Notes under the pieces: model-generated
The model's database searches: none
Seen by the model: the letters and a program-made list of their open reading frames with translations, nothing else
Told to the model about the DNA's origin: nothing
Part shown: positions 1 through 8,776 of the stretch, one piece after another
How the letters are laid out: each line of letters opens with the position of its first letter
Position numbering within the stretch: position 1 is the first letter of the stretch
Position numbers and translations under genes: made by a program
Assembly: GCA_023434265.1 (NCBI GenBank)
Contig: JAEYTA010000040.1
Location: forward strand, 1-13,964
Length of the DNA stretch: 13,964 nt
Reading direction: 5' to 3'
From: Pseudomonadota bacterium
GTDB lineage: Bacteria > Pseudomonadota > Alphaproteobacteria > Caulobacterales > Caulobacteraceae

Positions 1-2182
1 CGATGCGCACCATGCCGGGCCCGCCGGGGCCGCCGCGACGGCCGCCCTCGCCCTCGGCGCGCGGGGTGGGCGTGCCGAAGGCGCGCGAGAAGTTGAAGCC
101 GGTGCGCAGGTCCTGGCGCTCGTAGCGTTCGAAGTTGAGCGGGCGGGCGTCGATGCGGGTCAGGTTGCCGTCGGCGTCGCGCTCGAAGCGGTCGGGCAGG
201 GCGGCCTCGAGGTCGGGAGTCACGGCCGGGAAGGCGGCGATCTCGTCGTCGGTGCGGCTCCACGTCCAGGTCGAGCTGATCGACAGGTCGGTGTCGGTCA
301 GCGGGCGCAGGGTGCCGCCGATGCGGACCACCTGGCGGTTGTCGGCGTCGAGGCCGGGGTTGCCGCCAGTGACGCGGGTGACGAAGACGGTCTCGCCGGT
401 GGCGAAGTCGAACACCGGCACGTTGGGCGTCTCGATCAGCGGGTCGTTGAGCTGGCTGATGGTCGGGGCGCCCTGCTCGTCGGTCCAGCTGGCGAGGAAG
501 GACAGCTTTTCGATCGGCGACCAGTTGAGGGTGGCGCCGAAGGTCGACAGGCCGCCGAAGTCGGACAACTCCTCGAAGCCGGCGTCGACGCCGATCGACA
601 GGTCGCCGAGCGCGGTGAGCACCTCGTTGCGGCGGCTGGCGATGGGGAAGTTGAGGCTGGTCTGGCCGCTGAGGCGGTCGCGCGACTGCTCGCGGTCGGT
701 GGTGACGCCGCCGCGGGTGCTGGTCGAGTCCAGCGACAGGGTGTCGGCGCCGAGCTTGAAGGTCGAGCTGAGGTCGCCGGCGGGGAGCTCCCACAGGTCG
801 CCGGTGAGCACCAGTTCGGTGTCGAGGCGCTGGGACACCGAACGGGCGGTGTCGTTGGCGACGCGGGCGAAGTCCGCGGGGTCGAGCAGGCCGAAGGGGT
901 TGGCGGTGGGGTCGCCCGCCGTGAGACGGTCCTGGAAGGGGTCAGCGTCGTAGCCCCGGCCGGTGACGGTGTCGGTCTCGGTGCGGGTGTAGTTCCCGGT
1001 GGCGGTCCAGCGCCATTCCTCGCCGATGAAGCCGTCCAGGACGACGCCGAGCTCGCCCTGCAGGCTGTCGCTCTCCCGCCGCAGCGAGGCGGCGTCGTCG
1101 AGGTAGCGATAGACGAGGACGTCGTCGGAGAAGGGCGAGAAGGGGTTGGTCTCCGGCAGGCCGAGGACCACGCCGGGCAGGCCGTTGAAGCTGCGGCTGG
1201 AGGTGTCCTCCAAGCTGGCGCTGACCGTGGCCTGGGTGGTGCTGTTGAGGTCGCGCTTGATCGTGCCGCTCAGCTGGGCGCGCTCGCCGGCCGCCAGAAG
1301 GGTGCGGTAGGCGCCGAGGTCGCCGCCGCGCGGATCGCCGGCGGCGGCGACGAAGTCGGCCAGGGTGGGGTTGGTCGTCGAGCCGGGCACCGGGGTGGCG
1401 TCGAGGCCGGGCAGGGCGGGGTCGATCTCCGTGCCGAACGGGTCGCCCGAGACGTTGCCGATCAGGTCGAAGGGCTGCGAGCCGGGGTCGCGGCGGATGT
1501 CGCGCTCGGACTCGAACAGGGGCGAGGAGCGCTCGTACTCGGCGTCCAGCGACCAGCGGTTGGAGCCGGCGATGCGCAGCAGGTCGGCCTCGCCCTCGAC
1601 GGTGGTGCGGCCCCCGGCGGTGGGCACGCGGGCGGTGACCTGGACCGTGGTCGAACGGAAGTCGGACTTGAGCACGAAGTTCACCACCCGCTGCTCGGGG
1701 CGGTAGCCGAACTGGACGGCCACGGCCTCGGGCAGGATCTCGGTGCGCTCGATGGCCTCGGTGGGGATGCCGCGGATTTCGCGGAAGCCGGAGATGCGCC
1801 GGCCGTTGACGAGGAAGACGGGCTGCAGGTCGGTGCGGCCGCTGGAGCTACGGGTGATCGGCTCCAGATAGGTCATCAGCTCGGCGATGTCGGAGGCCCC
1901 GTAGGCCATGATCTCGTCGGCCGTCAGGGTCACGTCGGGCGGGATGTCGGTGTCGACGCTGCCGCGCTGGCGCGTGCCGGTGACGGCGACCGTGCCGAGT
2001 TCGTAGGCGTCGTCGTCCTCGGCCGTGGGGGCGGGCGCGGGCTCCTGGCCCTCGGGCTCGGGCGCGGGCGGGGGCGTCTGCTGCGCCGCCGCGGCCGGGG
2101 CGGGCTCAGGAGCCTGCTGCGGCGGGGCGGTCTGGATGACGCCGGCCATGAGTCCGGACAGGGCGGTGGTGACGAGGAGCAT
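1..2182 (-). CDS. TonB-dependent outer-membrane receptor, N-terminal part (runs off left edge)
   Basis: An outer-membrane beta-barrel transporter with an N-terminal plug, the type that imports siderophores, sugars or other ligands using TonB-ExbBD energy. About 727 residues are visible and the C-terminus is missing. Residues 1-20 are hydrophobic and probably a signal peptide, although the n-region has no Lys or Arg. Residues 20-54 are a Pro/Ala/Glu-rich linker, followed by an acidic patch and ELGTVAVTGT (61-70), a plausible TonB-box region. The plug spans about 75-175 and includes PVFLVNGRRISG and a later IERTEILPEAVAVQFGYRP stretch typical of plug domains. After that come alternating beta-strand-like segments rich in aromatic and acidic residues. 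Near the edge, residues 703-724 are Gly/Arg/Pro-rich. The ATG at 2182 is the first in-frame start after an in-frame TAG 30 bases upstream; no good Shine-Dalgarno is visible. Ligand unknown. Family call firm, substrate not. Confidence 0.85.
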   Translation of the reverse strand, partial: MLLVTTALSGLMAGVIQTAPPQQAPEPAPAAAAQQTPPPAPEPEGQEPAPAPTAEDDDAYELGTVAVTGTRQRGSVDTDIPPDVTLTADEIMAYGASDIAELMTYLEPITRSSSGRTDLQPVFLVNGRRISGFREIRGIPTEAIERTEILPEAVAVQFGYRPEQRVVNFVLKSDFRSTTVQVTARVPTAGGRTTVEGEADLLRIAGSNRWSLDAEYERSSPLFESERDIRRDPGSQPFDLIGNVSGDPFGTEIDPALPGLDATPVPGSTTNPTLADFVAAAGDPRGGDLGAYRTLLAAGERAQLSGTIKRDLNSTTQATVSASLEDTSSRSFNGLPGVVLGLPETNPFSPFSDDVLVYRYLDDAASLRRESDSLQGELGVVLDGFIGEEWRWTATGNYTRTETDTVTGRGYDADPFQDRLTAGDPTANPFGLLDPADFARVANDTARSVSQRLDTELVLTGDLWELPAGDLSSTFKLGADTLSLDSTSTRGGVTTDREQSRDRLSGQTSLNFPIASRRNEVLTALGDLSIGVDAGFEELSDFGGLSTFGATLNWSPIEKLSFLASWTDEQGAPTISQLNDPLIETPNVPVFDFATGETVFVTRVTGGNPGLDADNRQVVRIGGTLRPLTDTDLSISSTWTWSRTDDEIAAFPAVTPDLEAALPDRFERDADGNLTRIDARPLNFERYERQDLRTGFNFSRAFGTPTPRAEGEGGRRGGPGGPGMVRI

Positions 2183-2380
2183 GATCGGGTCCCGGGGAGG
2201 TACGAGCGGCTAAACGTTCCGCGCCCGTGTTTCCGTCGCGTTGCAGCGATGAAACCCGAGGTTGCCCGGAACGCGGCGCCCGCACCTATACGCCCGAACA
2301 CGCGCGCGGATCGCCGCGGGGGAGCTATTCTTCAGAAATCAGGCTTCACCGTGGCGGGGAAGAGCCAGGGGCGCCGGCGA

Positions 2381-3862
<1,482 letters not shown>

Positions 3863-4009
3863 GCGGGCGGCCCCTGTTCCATCACGTCCGGCCGGCTCTC
3901 GTAAGGCGGAGCTGGCTCATTCCGGGACGGTTTTAGGCCTGACAAGGTGAAGATCGGGTTGGGGGGCAGGGTGTGCGGGGGGTTAACGGGTGCGGGGTGT
4001 GGGCGCTCA
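3863..4009. other. Intergenic stretch upstream of the sigma-54 activator gene
   Basis: This lies between the regulator start and the palindromic repeat pair, so the regulator promoter should be here. On the minus strand I see a TTGTCA hexamer (3939-3944) but no convincing -10 at proper spacing, and a single GTTAAC (3982-3987) that contains a CtrA-type TTAA half-site without a partner at the usual spacing. No open reading frame, RNA gene or terminator with a T-tract is supported. Confidence 0.3.
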
Positions 4010-4182
4010 CCTCTCCATCGCCCATCGAGGCGATGGAGAGGACAGACCGCGAAGCGGTGAGGTGAGGGCGGCGCCGGCCGCGCCCGGTAAAGCTCAAATC
4101 ACATCCGCCCGCGCCGCCCTCTCCTGGTCGTCGCTCGCGCGCCGACCTGTCCTCTCCATTCGCTCGAAGGCGAATGGAGAGG
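4010..4182. repeat. Tail-to-tail pair of palindromic intergenic repeats
   Basis: Two long perfect hairpins frame this 173-bp element. The left one pairs CCTCTCCATCGCC (4010-4022) with GGCGATGGAGAGG (4029-4041). The right one pairs CCTCTCCATTCGC (4151-4163) with GCGAATGGAGAGG (4170-4182). Each has 13-bp arms and a 6-base loop. Inside the left hairpin lies a small stem ACCGC-GAA-GCGGT (4046-4058) and then GAGGGCGGCG (4064-4073), whose inverted copy CGCCGCCCTC is at 4112-4121. The whole is an approximate large palindrome, as in REP/BIME-type elements. It sits just after the stop codon of the minus-strand beta-hydroxylase-like gene. It could act as a transcription end, mRNA 3'-end protector or protein-binding site; none of these is shown by the sequence. 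Confidence 0.8.
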
Positions 4183-4192
4183 TCAATGAGCG

Positions 4193-5359
4193 CTACCGTC
4201 CCGCCATGAACGCCCGCTGCGCCTGCATCATCGCGGTGATCAGGGCCTTCTCGCCGTCGGAGAGGAAGGGGTTCCAGATGTCGAAGATCAGGATCACCCG
4301 CATCTCGTCGGCGTCGTTCCAGGCCTCGTGCTCGATGGTGTCGTCGAACACCCAGGCCTCGCCCATCTTCCAGTCGCGGATGGTGTTGCCGACCCGGAAG
4401 CGGGCCGGGCCGGGCAGGATCAGCGGCAGGTGGACCAGCAGGCGGACGTTGGACGAGCCCGTGTGCGGCGGGATGTGGGTGTGCGGCTGCAGGGCCGAGA
4501 AGACGGCGGTGGGCGCGAAGCCCTCCTGATCGGCCATCGGCAGGGACTCGAGCAGGGCCGCCGTCTCGGGACAGCGCTCGCAGACCGAGTCCTGCCGCGT
4601 CCCGTCGCGCCACAGCCACAGGCTGGTCCATTTGCGCGAGTGGTTGAGCTCGCCCCACTGGTTGACCGGCGCGCCCTTGGGGTAGGCGATGTAGGGGGCG
4701 AAGTCGTCGAACGACTGCTCCAGCAGGGCGGCCAGCTCGCGCTGGATGACCGCCGTGGCCGCCTCCAGCTTCGGCAGCCACGGGAACAGGGCGCGGTCGT
4801 AGAAGGGGATGGCCGGCAGGCGCGGGTAGTTGAGCAGGATCGGCTCCTGCTTCGGCGCCGTCTTCACCCCGGCGTAGATCTCCAGCCCCTCGTCGAAGCG
4901 GTCCAGCGTGACCGGGTCGACCTCGGCCCGGAGGTTCTCGACGGCGGACTTCATGTAGTCGCAAAGCTCGTCCGCCTGGCGGCGCACGACGGCGTCGGCG
5001 TGGTCGATCTGGGCCACCAGGGCGGGCGGACAGCGGTCGCGCGGCGGGGCGATCTTCAGGGCGCTGCGGTAGGTATTGAGCGAGGCGCGCTCGCCGCCCA
5101 GCTTCTCGAGCATGGCCGCCTTGGCCAGCAGGGCGACGAAGTCGTAGGGCTCCATGTCCAGCGCCTCGTCGAGCACCGCCAGCGAGCCGCGGAAGTCGCC
5201 GAGCAGGCGCAGCGCGAGGGCGCGGTTGAGGGTGGCGTTGTGGGTGCGGCCGAAGGCGTCGGCCTGGTCGAGGAGGCCCAGCGCGGACTGGGGGTCACGG
5301 CGCGCGATGGCCTCGGCCGCGCGCCGGAGCAGTTCGGCCTGCGGTCCCTGCTGATTCAC
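4193..5359 (-). CDS. TPR-containing aspartyl/asparaginyl beta-hydroxylase-like protein
   Basis: A 388-residue protein with two parts. Residues ~8-105 are helical TPR-like repeats, a likely protein-binding surface. Residues ~180-365 match the Fe(II)/2-oxoglutarate-dependent Asp/Asn beta-hydroxylase fold. PPHTG supplies metal ligand H299 and FDDTIEHEAW supplies H344, with R354 ten residues later where human AspH has its 2-oxoglutarate-binding Arg. In AspH a second Arg lies just before the MHLGL motif; the aligned residue here is Leu (VRLLVHLPL, 305-313). The substrate is unknown. No signal peptide is seen, so it should be cytoplasmic. The start chosen is GTG at 5359, preceded by GGGGGAT, because the TPR region begins right after it and the next in-frame Met lies well inside. 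An in-frame upstream ATG exists but lies inside the DUF4153 gene. Gap to that gene is 56 bases, so co-transcription is likely. Confidence 0.8.
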   Translation of the reverse strand: MNQQGPQAELLRRAAEAIARRDPQSALGLLDQADAFGRTHNATLNRALALRLLGDFRGSLAVLDEALDMEPYDFVALLAKAAMLEKLGGERASLNTYRSALKIAPPRDRCPPALVAQIDHADAVVRRQADELCDYMKSAVENLRAEVDPVTLDRFDEGLEIYAGVKTAPKQEPILLNYPRLPAIPFYDRALFPWLPKLEAATAVIQRELAALLEQSFDDFAPYIAYPKGAPVNQWGELNHSRKWTSLWLWRDGTRQDSVCERCPETAALLESLPMADQEGFAPTAVFSALQPHTHIPPHTGSSNVRLLVHLPLILPGPARFRVGNTIRDWKMGEAWVFDDTIEHEAWNDADEMRVILIFDIWNPFLSDGEKALITAMMQAQRAFMAGR

Positions 5360-5385
5360 CCGATCCCCCGATCCCGGAACATGAA

Positions 5386-5400
5386 CTCCATGTAATGGAG
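5386..5400. repeat. Short inverted repeat in the 5' leader of the beta-hydroxylase-like gene
   Basis: A perfect 6-bp inverted repeat, CTCCAT and ATGGAG with a 3-base spacer, lies about 27 bases upstream of the GTG start in the gap after the DUF4153 gene. It could be a small mRNA hairpin, an operator, or a remnant of the CTCTCCAT/ATGGAGAG repeat arms found at 4010-4182. It is short enough to be chance. Confidence 0.3.
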
Positions 5401-5415
5401 ACGGGGGCGGCGGGG

Positions 5416-7245
5416 TCAAGGGCGCTCGTCGCTCTCGATGATGGGAGTCTGATCGACTTCGCCAGATCGGGCCGGGCGGCACTCGGGATCCGCCGGCTGG
5501 AACGCCGACCTTCGTCCGTCCGCGACGATCACATCGTTCCATGCAGGCTCGACGAGCCGCAGGCGGCCGGCCCGCACATCCTCTCGCAGATCGCCATTGT
5601 CCGGTCCGCAGCCGCGGAACCCGTATCCGCCGATGTCCCGCCATGCGCCGTCGGCGCCCTGGGCCCAGACCCGAGCGTAGAAGCGATGAACCAGCAGCAC
5701 CTCCAGCCGCCCGTCGCCATCCAGGTCCATCGGTGAAGCCAGACAGGCGGCCGTCGAGGAGCACACGGCCCGACCGTCCGTCTGGGGAACTGCGCCAGAG
5801 AAGCCGGCCGGCAAGGACCCGCCCGCCGGATAGGTCTCGAAAACCGGCATGATGCGGGGCGCCGCCGGCTCGCCTTGATCACCACGGGCGGTCGCGGCCG
5901 CGTCGCGCGCACGGCGGGCGATGTCCGGGTTCGAGGAACGCTGCAGCCTCGCCAGCGCCGCCCGTCCCGCCTTGCCGCTCTCCCAGCGCAGGAAGGCGTA
6001 GTCGAAGCGCTCCGGCGTCACCGCGCCGCGCTCGAGCCGGGCGACCTGGTCGGCGACGGACAGGCGGGCGGGGTCGAGCACGGGGCTGAACAGCGCGAGG
6101 ATGAGGAGGAAGGCCAGCGCGGCGCCGGCGAGGGTGGTCGGCTCCAGCAGGCGCATCCAGCGGTCGCGGCCGAGGAAGGCGCGCACCGAGGCGAGGGCGT
6201 AGCCGCCGGCGAAGACGGCGCCGACGAGGGCGCAGGCGAGGGCGATGATGCGCTCGGGCGTCAGGCCGTGCTGGCCGATGCGCAGGGCGAGGCCCCAGAA
6301 GGCGATGACCACCAGCGGGACGAGCAGGAGCGAGGCGACCTGGACGGCAAGGCGGAGCGGCAGGGGCGGGCGGTTCTCGGGCCGGCCGTCCTGGTACGCG
6401 GCGTTGATCAGCACGATCATGGCGGCGGCGGCGGCGAGCACCAGCGAGGTGGCGCTGCCGGTGTCCCACAGCCCCTTGAGGCCGGTGAAGGGCAGGGCCA
6501 GCACGAAGCCGGCGGCCAGCACGGTCATGACCAGCAGCAGCCATGACAGCAGCATCAGGCCGACGGTGCGGACGCCGCGGATCAGGCCGTCGCGCACGTC
6601 GGTGAGGTGGACCGCCAGGGCGAAGGCGAGGGTGGTGACGGGGACGAAGAACCAGCTTTCGCGGGTCAGGGTCTCGAGGAAGTCGAGGCCGATGATGCGG
6701 AACAAGGCCGAGCCGAGGAACAGCAGCACCCAGAAGGCGCCGGTGAAGCCGATCGACAGGGCGAGTTGCACCGCCGCCTTCCAGACGGTGTCGAAGTAGA
6801 CGGGGAAGGGGGCGACCCAGCGGTGCGTCATGTCGGCGGCGAGGACGAGGTGGTGGCCGATGAACAGGGCGACGACCGCGAACAGCGGCATGGGGCCCCT
6901 GATGTACGGCGGGCCGTGCAGGGCGTCGGCGGACTGGCGCGCCACCTCGTGCCAGCCCATGAGGGCGAGCAGGGCCGTGGCGACGGCGATCCAGGCGGCC
7001 AGGGTCGTCCGGCGCATGCGGCCGACGCCGGCGAGCAGCAGCACCGGAACGAAGGCGAAGATCAGGAGAAGGGGGAGGAAGGTCTCGGGCCGCCACGGCC
7101 AGCCGGTGACGCCGTCCGAGGTCCAGTGCAGCCACCACAGGGCGAGGCCCTGCAGCAGGCCGACGCCCAGGCGGATGGGGGCCAGCAGGCCGGAGGGCGC
7201 GCGGCCCGTCTCCTCGCGATCCGTGGCGTCTGCGGCGTCGGTCAT
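5416..7245 (-). CDS. DUF4153-type integral membrane protein with C-terminal soluble domain
   Basis: A 609-residue protein of unknown function. Residues ~20-440 hold about eleven hydrophobic helices typical of DUF4153 inner-membrane proteins, for example a strongly hydrophobic segment near the NHx/GHH motif IGHHLVLAADM. Residues ~440-609 are hydrophilic and Asp/Gly/Arg-rich. They contain DLDGDG (507-512) followed by RLEVLLVHRF, a calcium-binding-loop pattern seen in FG-GAP/VCBS-like and EF-hand-like repeats, and four or more Cys residues (CSST..AAC, RGCG, PEC), possibly disulfide-bonded if the tail is periplasmic. The start at 7245 has a good AGGGGAGA Shine-Dalgarno 8-15 bases upstream; longer readings would run into the divergent ribosomal promoter region. 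It is divergent from rplJ and probably co-transcribed with the downstream beta-hydroxylase-like gene. DUF4153 assignment is by overall pattern, not alignment. Confidence 0.72.
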   Translation of the reverse strand: MTDAADATDREETGRAPSGLLAPIRLGVGLLQGLALWWLHWTSDGVTGWPWRPETFLPLLLIFAFVPVLLLAGVGRMRRTTLAAWIAVATALLALMGWHEVARQSADALHGPPYIRGPMPLFAVVALFIGHHLVLAADMTHRWVAPFPVYFDTVWKAAVQLALSIGFTGAFWVLLFLGSALFRIIGLDFLETLTRESWFFVPVTTLAFALAVHLTDVRDGLIRGVRTVGLMLLSWLLLVMTVLAAGFVLALPFTGLKGLWDTGSATSLVLAAAAAMIVLINAAYQDGRPENRPPLPLRLAVQVASLLLVPLVVIAFWGLALRIGQHGLTPERIIALACALVGAVFAGGYALASVRAFLGRDRWMRLLEPTTLAGAALAFLLILALFSPVLDPARLSVADQVARLERGAVTPERFDYAFLRWESGKAGRAALARLQRSSNPDIARRARDAAATARGDQGEPAAPRIMPVFETYPAGGSLPAGFSGAVPQTDGRAVCSSTAACLASPMDLDGDGRLEVLLVHRFYARVWAQGADGAWRDIGGYGFRGCGPDNGDLREDVRAGRLRLVEPAWNDVIVADGRRSAFQPADPECRPARSGEVDQTPIIESDERP

Positions 7246-7307
7246 GGCGTCGTCTCCCCTCGACCGGGCGAGGGAACCCTGTTTCGTCGCACGTGGCCAG
7301 AGCCGAC

Positions 7308-7335
7308 TTGAGTTTCCGCCGCGTCCGTGTATAGA
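7308..7335 (+). promoter_or_regulatory. Probable housekeeping promoter of rplJ-rplL
   Basis: TTGAGT (7308-7313) and TATAGA (7330-7335) are separated by 16 bases, a good match to vegetative sigma factor promoters of alphaproteobacteria. Transcription would start near 7342, giving a leader of about 260 bases before rplJ. The position, upstream of a highly expressed gene pair and in a divergent gap, supports the call. Confidence 0.55.
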
Positions 7336-7341
7336 GCGCGC

Positions 7342-7604
7342 CTTCTTCCGTCGCAGCTTCGGCCGCGGCGGGCCTGTCCGAGAACTTCGGGGCGTGGGGG
7401 CCACCCATGCCGTAACTGCCAGAGAGCCCTCTGGCGCCGTGGGGAGATGGGGATGCAGACGACTTGCTGTCGGCCCGTTCCGGGACGGACAGGGGTGCTG
7501 AGCTTCCTTCGGACAAGACGACCGGCCTGAACGCTCTCCGGAGCGCGAAGGCCGTTATGGCGTCGGGAATAAGCCCGGCGTCGAACGACTGACTGGAGAC
7601 CGCA
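7342..7604 (+). promoter_or_regulatory. Structured mRNA leader of rplJ-rplL, candidate L10 autoregulatory region
   Basis: The ~260-base leader has several hairpins. CCAGAG-AGCC-CTCTGG is at 7419-7434 and can be flanked by CCCAT/ATGGG pairing. Next is an imperfect stem around 7470-7495 (CTGT..CCGT/ACGG ACAG), then CGCTC-TCCG-GAGCG (7532-7545) enclosed by GGCC/GGCC (7524-7527 and 7550-7553) with symmetric GAA loops. A CGGG/CCCG stem (7564-7577) overlaps a direct repeat GGCGTCG (7559-7565, 7577-7583). In E. coli and Bacillus the L10(L12) complex binds an rplJ leader and represses the operon. A long folded leader here suggests the same type of control, but I cannot match a known leader family. 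GGAGA (7595-7599) is the rplJ ribosome-binding site. Confidence 0.4.
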
Positions 7605-8120
7605 ATGGACCGCGCACAAAAGGCCGAGTCGATCGAAACGCTGAAGGGCGTTTTCGCCGACGCGGGCGCCGTGGTCGTGACCCACAATCTGGGTCTGACC
7701 GTTGCGGACATGGAAGACCTGCGTGGCCGCCTCCGCAAGGAAGGCGGCACGTTCAAGGTGGTCAAGAACCGCCTGGCGCTGAAGGCGCTCGAAGCCGAAG
7801 AGGGCAGCGACTACCACGGCCTGTTCAAGGGTCCGGTGGGCATCGCCTATGCGCCCGACGCGGTGACGGCCGCCAAGGTGACCGCCGAATTCGCCAAGGG
7901 CAACGACAAGTTCGTCGTCCAGGGCGGCTTCATGGGCGACAAGGTTCTGGACGCCAAGGGCGTGGAGACCCTCTCCAAGCTGCCCTCGCTGGATCAGATC
8001 CGCGCCTCGCTGCTCGGCCTCATCAACGCCCCGGCCACCAAGGTCGCCGGCGTGCTGCAGGCCCCGGCCGGCCAACTGGCCCGCGTGTTCAACGCCTACG
8101 CCACCAAGGACGCCGCGTAA
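7605..8120 (+). CDS. rplJ: 50S ribosomal protein L10
   Basis: A 171-residue protein matching bacterial uL10, the base of the ribosomal stalk. It binds 23S rRNA near the GTPase centre and carries the L7/L12 dimers on its C-terminal helix. Recognisable parts are the N-terminal MDRAQKAESIETLKGVF helix, the VVVTHNLGLTVADMEDLRGRLR stretch, the KVVKNRLALKAL core and a C-terminal helix ending QLARVFNAYATKDAA that would dock L12. Length is normal. The start has GGAGA six bases upstream. It is followed by rplL after 60 bases. Unusually for the rplKAJL order, no rplK or rplA lies immediately upstream; a divergent membrane-protein gene does. Confidence 0.97.
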   Translation: MDRAQKAESIETLKGVFADAGAVVVTHNLGLTVADMEDLRGRLRKEGGTFKVVKNRLALKALEAEEGSDYHGLFKGPVGIAYAPDAVTAAKVTAEFAKGNDKFVVQGGFMGDKVLDAKGVETLSKLPSLDQIRASLLGLINAPATKVAGVLQAPAGQLARVFNAYATKDAA

Positions 8121-8180
8121 GCGGACCTTCCATCTCTGCAAACCTCTCTCTGAACCCATCCTACCGAAGGAACTATCCCT

Positions 8181-8570
8181 ATGGCTGACCTCGCCAAGAT
8201 CGTTGAAGACCTGTCGGCGCTGACCGTCCTGGAAGCCGCCGAACTCTCGAAGCTGCTGGAAGAAAAGTGGGGCGTCAGCGCCGCTGCTCCGGTCGCCATG
8301 GCCATGCCGGCCGGCGGCGCCGCCGGCGGCGAAGCCGCTCCGGCCGGTGAAGAGCAGACCGAGTTCACCGTCGTCCTCGTCGACGGCGGCGACAAGAAGA
8401 TCAACGTCATCAAGGAAGTGCGTGGCGTTCGCTCGGACCTCGGCCTGAAGGAAGCCAAGGACCTCGTCGAAGGCGCGCCGCAGAACGTCGTCGAGAACGT
8501 CTCGAAGCAGCAGGCCGACGAAATCGCCAAGAAGCTGACCGAAGCCGGCGCCAAGGTCCAGATCAAGTAA
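8181..8570 (+). CDS. rplL: 50S ribosomal protein L7/L12
   Basis: A 129-residue bL12, the flexible stalk protein that recruits and stimulates the translational GTPases. The N-terminal dimerisation helices (about 1-33) include IVEDLSALTVLEAAELSKLLEEKWG. An Ala/Gly/Pro/Met-rich hinge follows (about 34-57), then the globular domain (about 60-129) with EFTVVLVDGGDKKINVIKEV and LGLKEAKDLVEGAP, the factor-binding face. GAAGGAAC precedes the ATG as ribosome-binding site. Co-transcribed with rplJ and closed by the intrinsic terminator 28 bases after the stop. Codon use is strongly biased toward C-ending codons, as expected for high expression. Confidence 0.98.
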   Translation: MADLAKIVEDLSALTVLEAAELSKLLEEKWGVSAAAPVAMAMPAGGAAGGEAAPAGEEQTEFTVVLVDGGDKKINVIKEVRGVRSDLGLKEAKDLVEGAPQNVVENVSKQQADEIAKKLTEAGAKVQIK

Positions 8571-8597
8571 TCTGGATCCAGCGACAGCTGATCTGAA

Positions 8598-8628
8598 CGG
8601 GCCGGGGAGCGATCCCCGGCCCGTTTTT
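8598..8628 (+). terminator. Strong Rho-independent terminator after rplL
   Basis: A perfect 11-bp stem, CGGGCCGGGGA (8598-8608) and TCCCCGGCCCG (8613-8623), with a GCGA tetraloop is followed by five T residues (8624-8628). It marks the end of the rplJ-rplL transcript and implies that rpoB is not read from the same promoter. Confidence 0.93.
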
Positions 8629-8632
8629 CGTT

Positions 8633-8760
8633 CCTCCCCCCGAGCGAAGCGATGGGGGAGGGGGACCGCCCGCAGGGCGGTGGAGGGGGGCGGAGGCGCT
8701 GCGCCTGGGTCGCCCCCTCCACCATGCTTCGCATGGTCCCCCTCCCCCTGCGGGGGGAGG
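8633..8760. repeat. Composite palindromic intergenic repeat between convergent genes
   Basis: A 128-bp element built of nested hairpins. The outer units are CCTCCCCC (8633-8640) with GGGGGAGG (8654-8661), and CCTCCCCC (8741-8748) with GGGGGAGG (8753-8760). Inside are ACCGCCC-GCA-GGGCGGT (8665-8681), AGGCG-CTG-CGCCT (8694-8706) and ACCATGC-TTC-GCATGGT (8721-8737). GGAGGGGGG (8682-8690) faces its inverse CCCCCTCC (8713-8720). The order of parts mirrors itself around the centre, as in a tail-to-tail pair. It lies between the rplL terminator and the end of the minus-strand M61 gene, so it may serve the latter as a transcription end. Shared architecture with 4010-4182 suggests one repeat family. 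Confidence 0.85.
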
Positions 8761-8776
8761 AAATGCGGCCAGCGCC

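Noticed and set aside
2183..2380. Promoter for the TonB-dependent receptor gene
   Set aside because: A TATAGG hexamer is present on the minus strand but no acceptable -35 element lies at normal spacing.
5360..5764. N-terminal extension of the beta-hydroxylase-like protein to an upstream ATG
   Set aside because: The extension overlaps the coding end of the DUF4153 gene and is Arg/Pro-rich; the recognisable TPR region starts right after the GTG at 5359.
8633..8760. CRISPR array
   Set aside because: The repeats are inverted hairpins, not direct repeats with regular spacers, and no cas gene is near.
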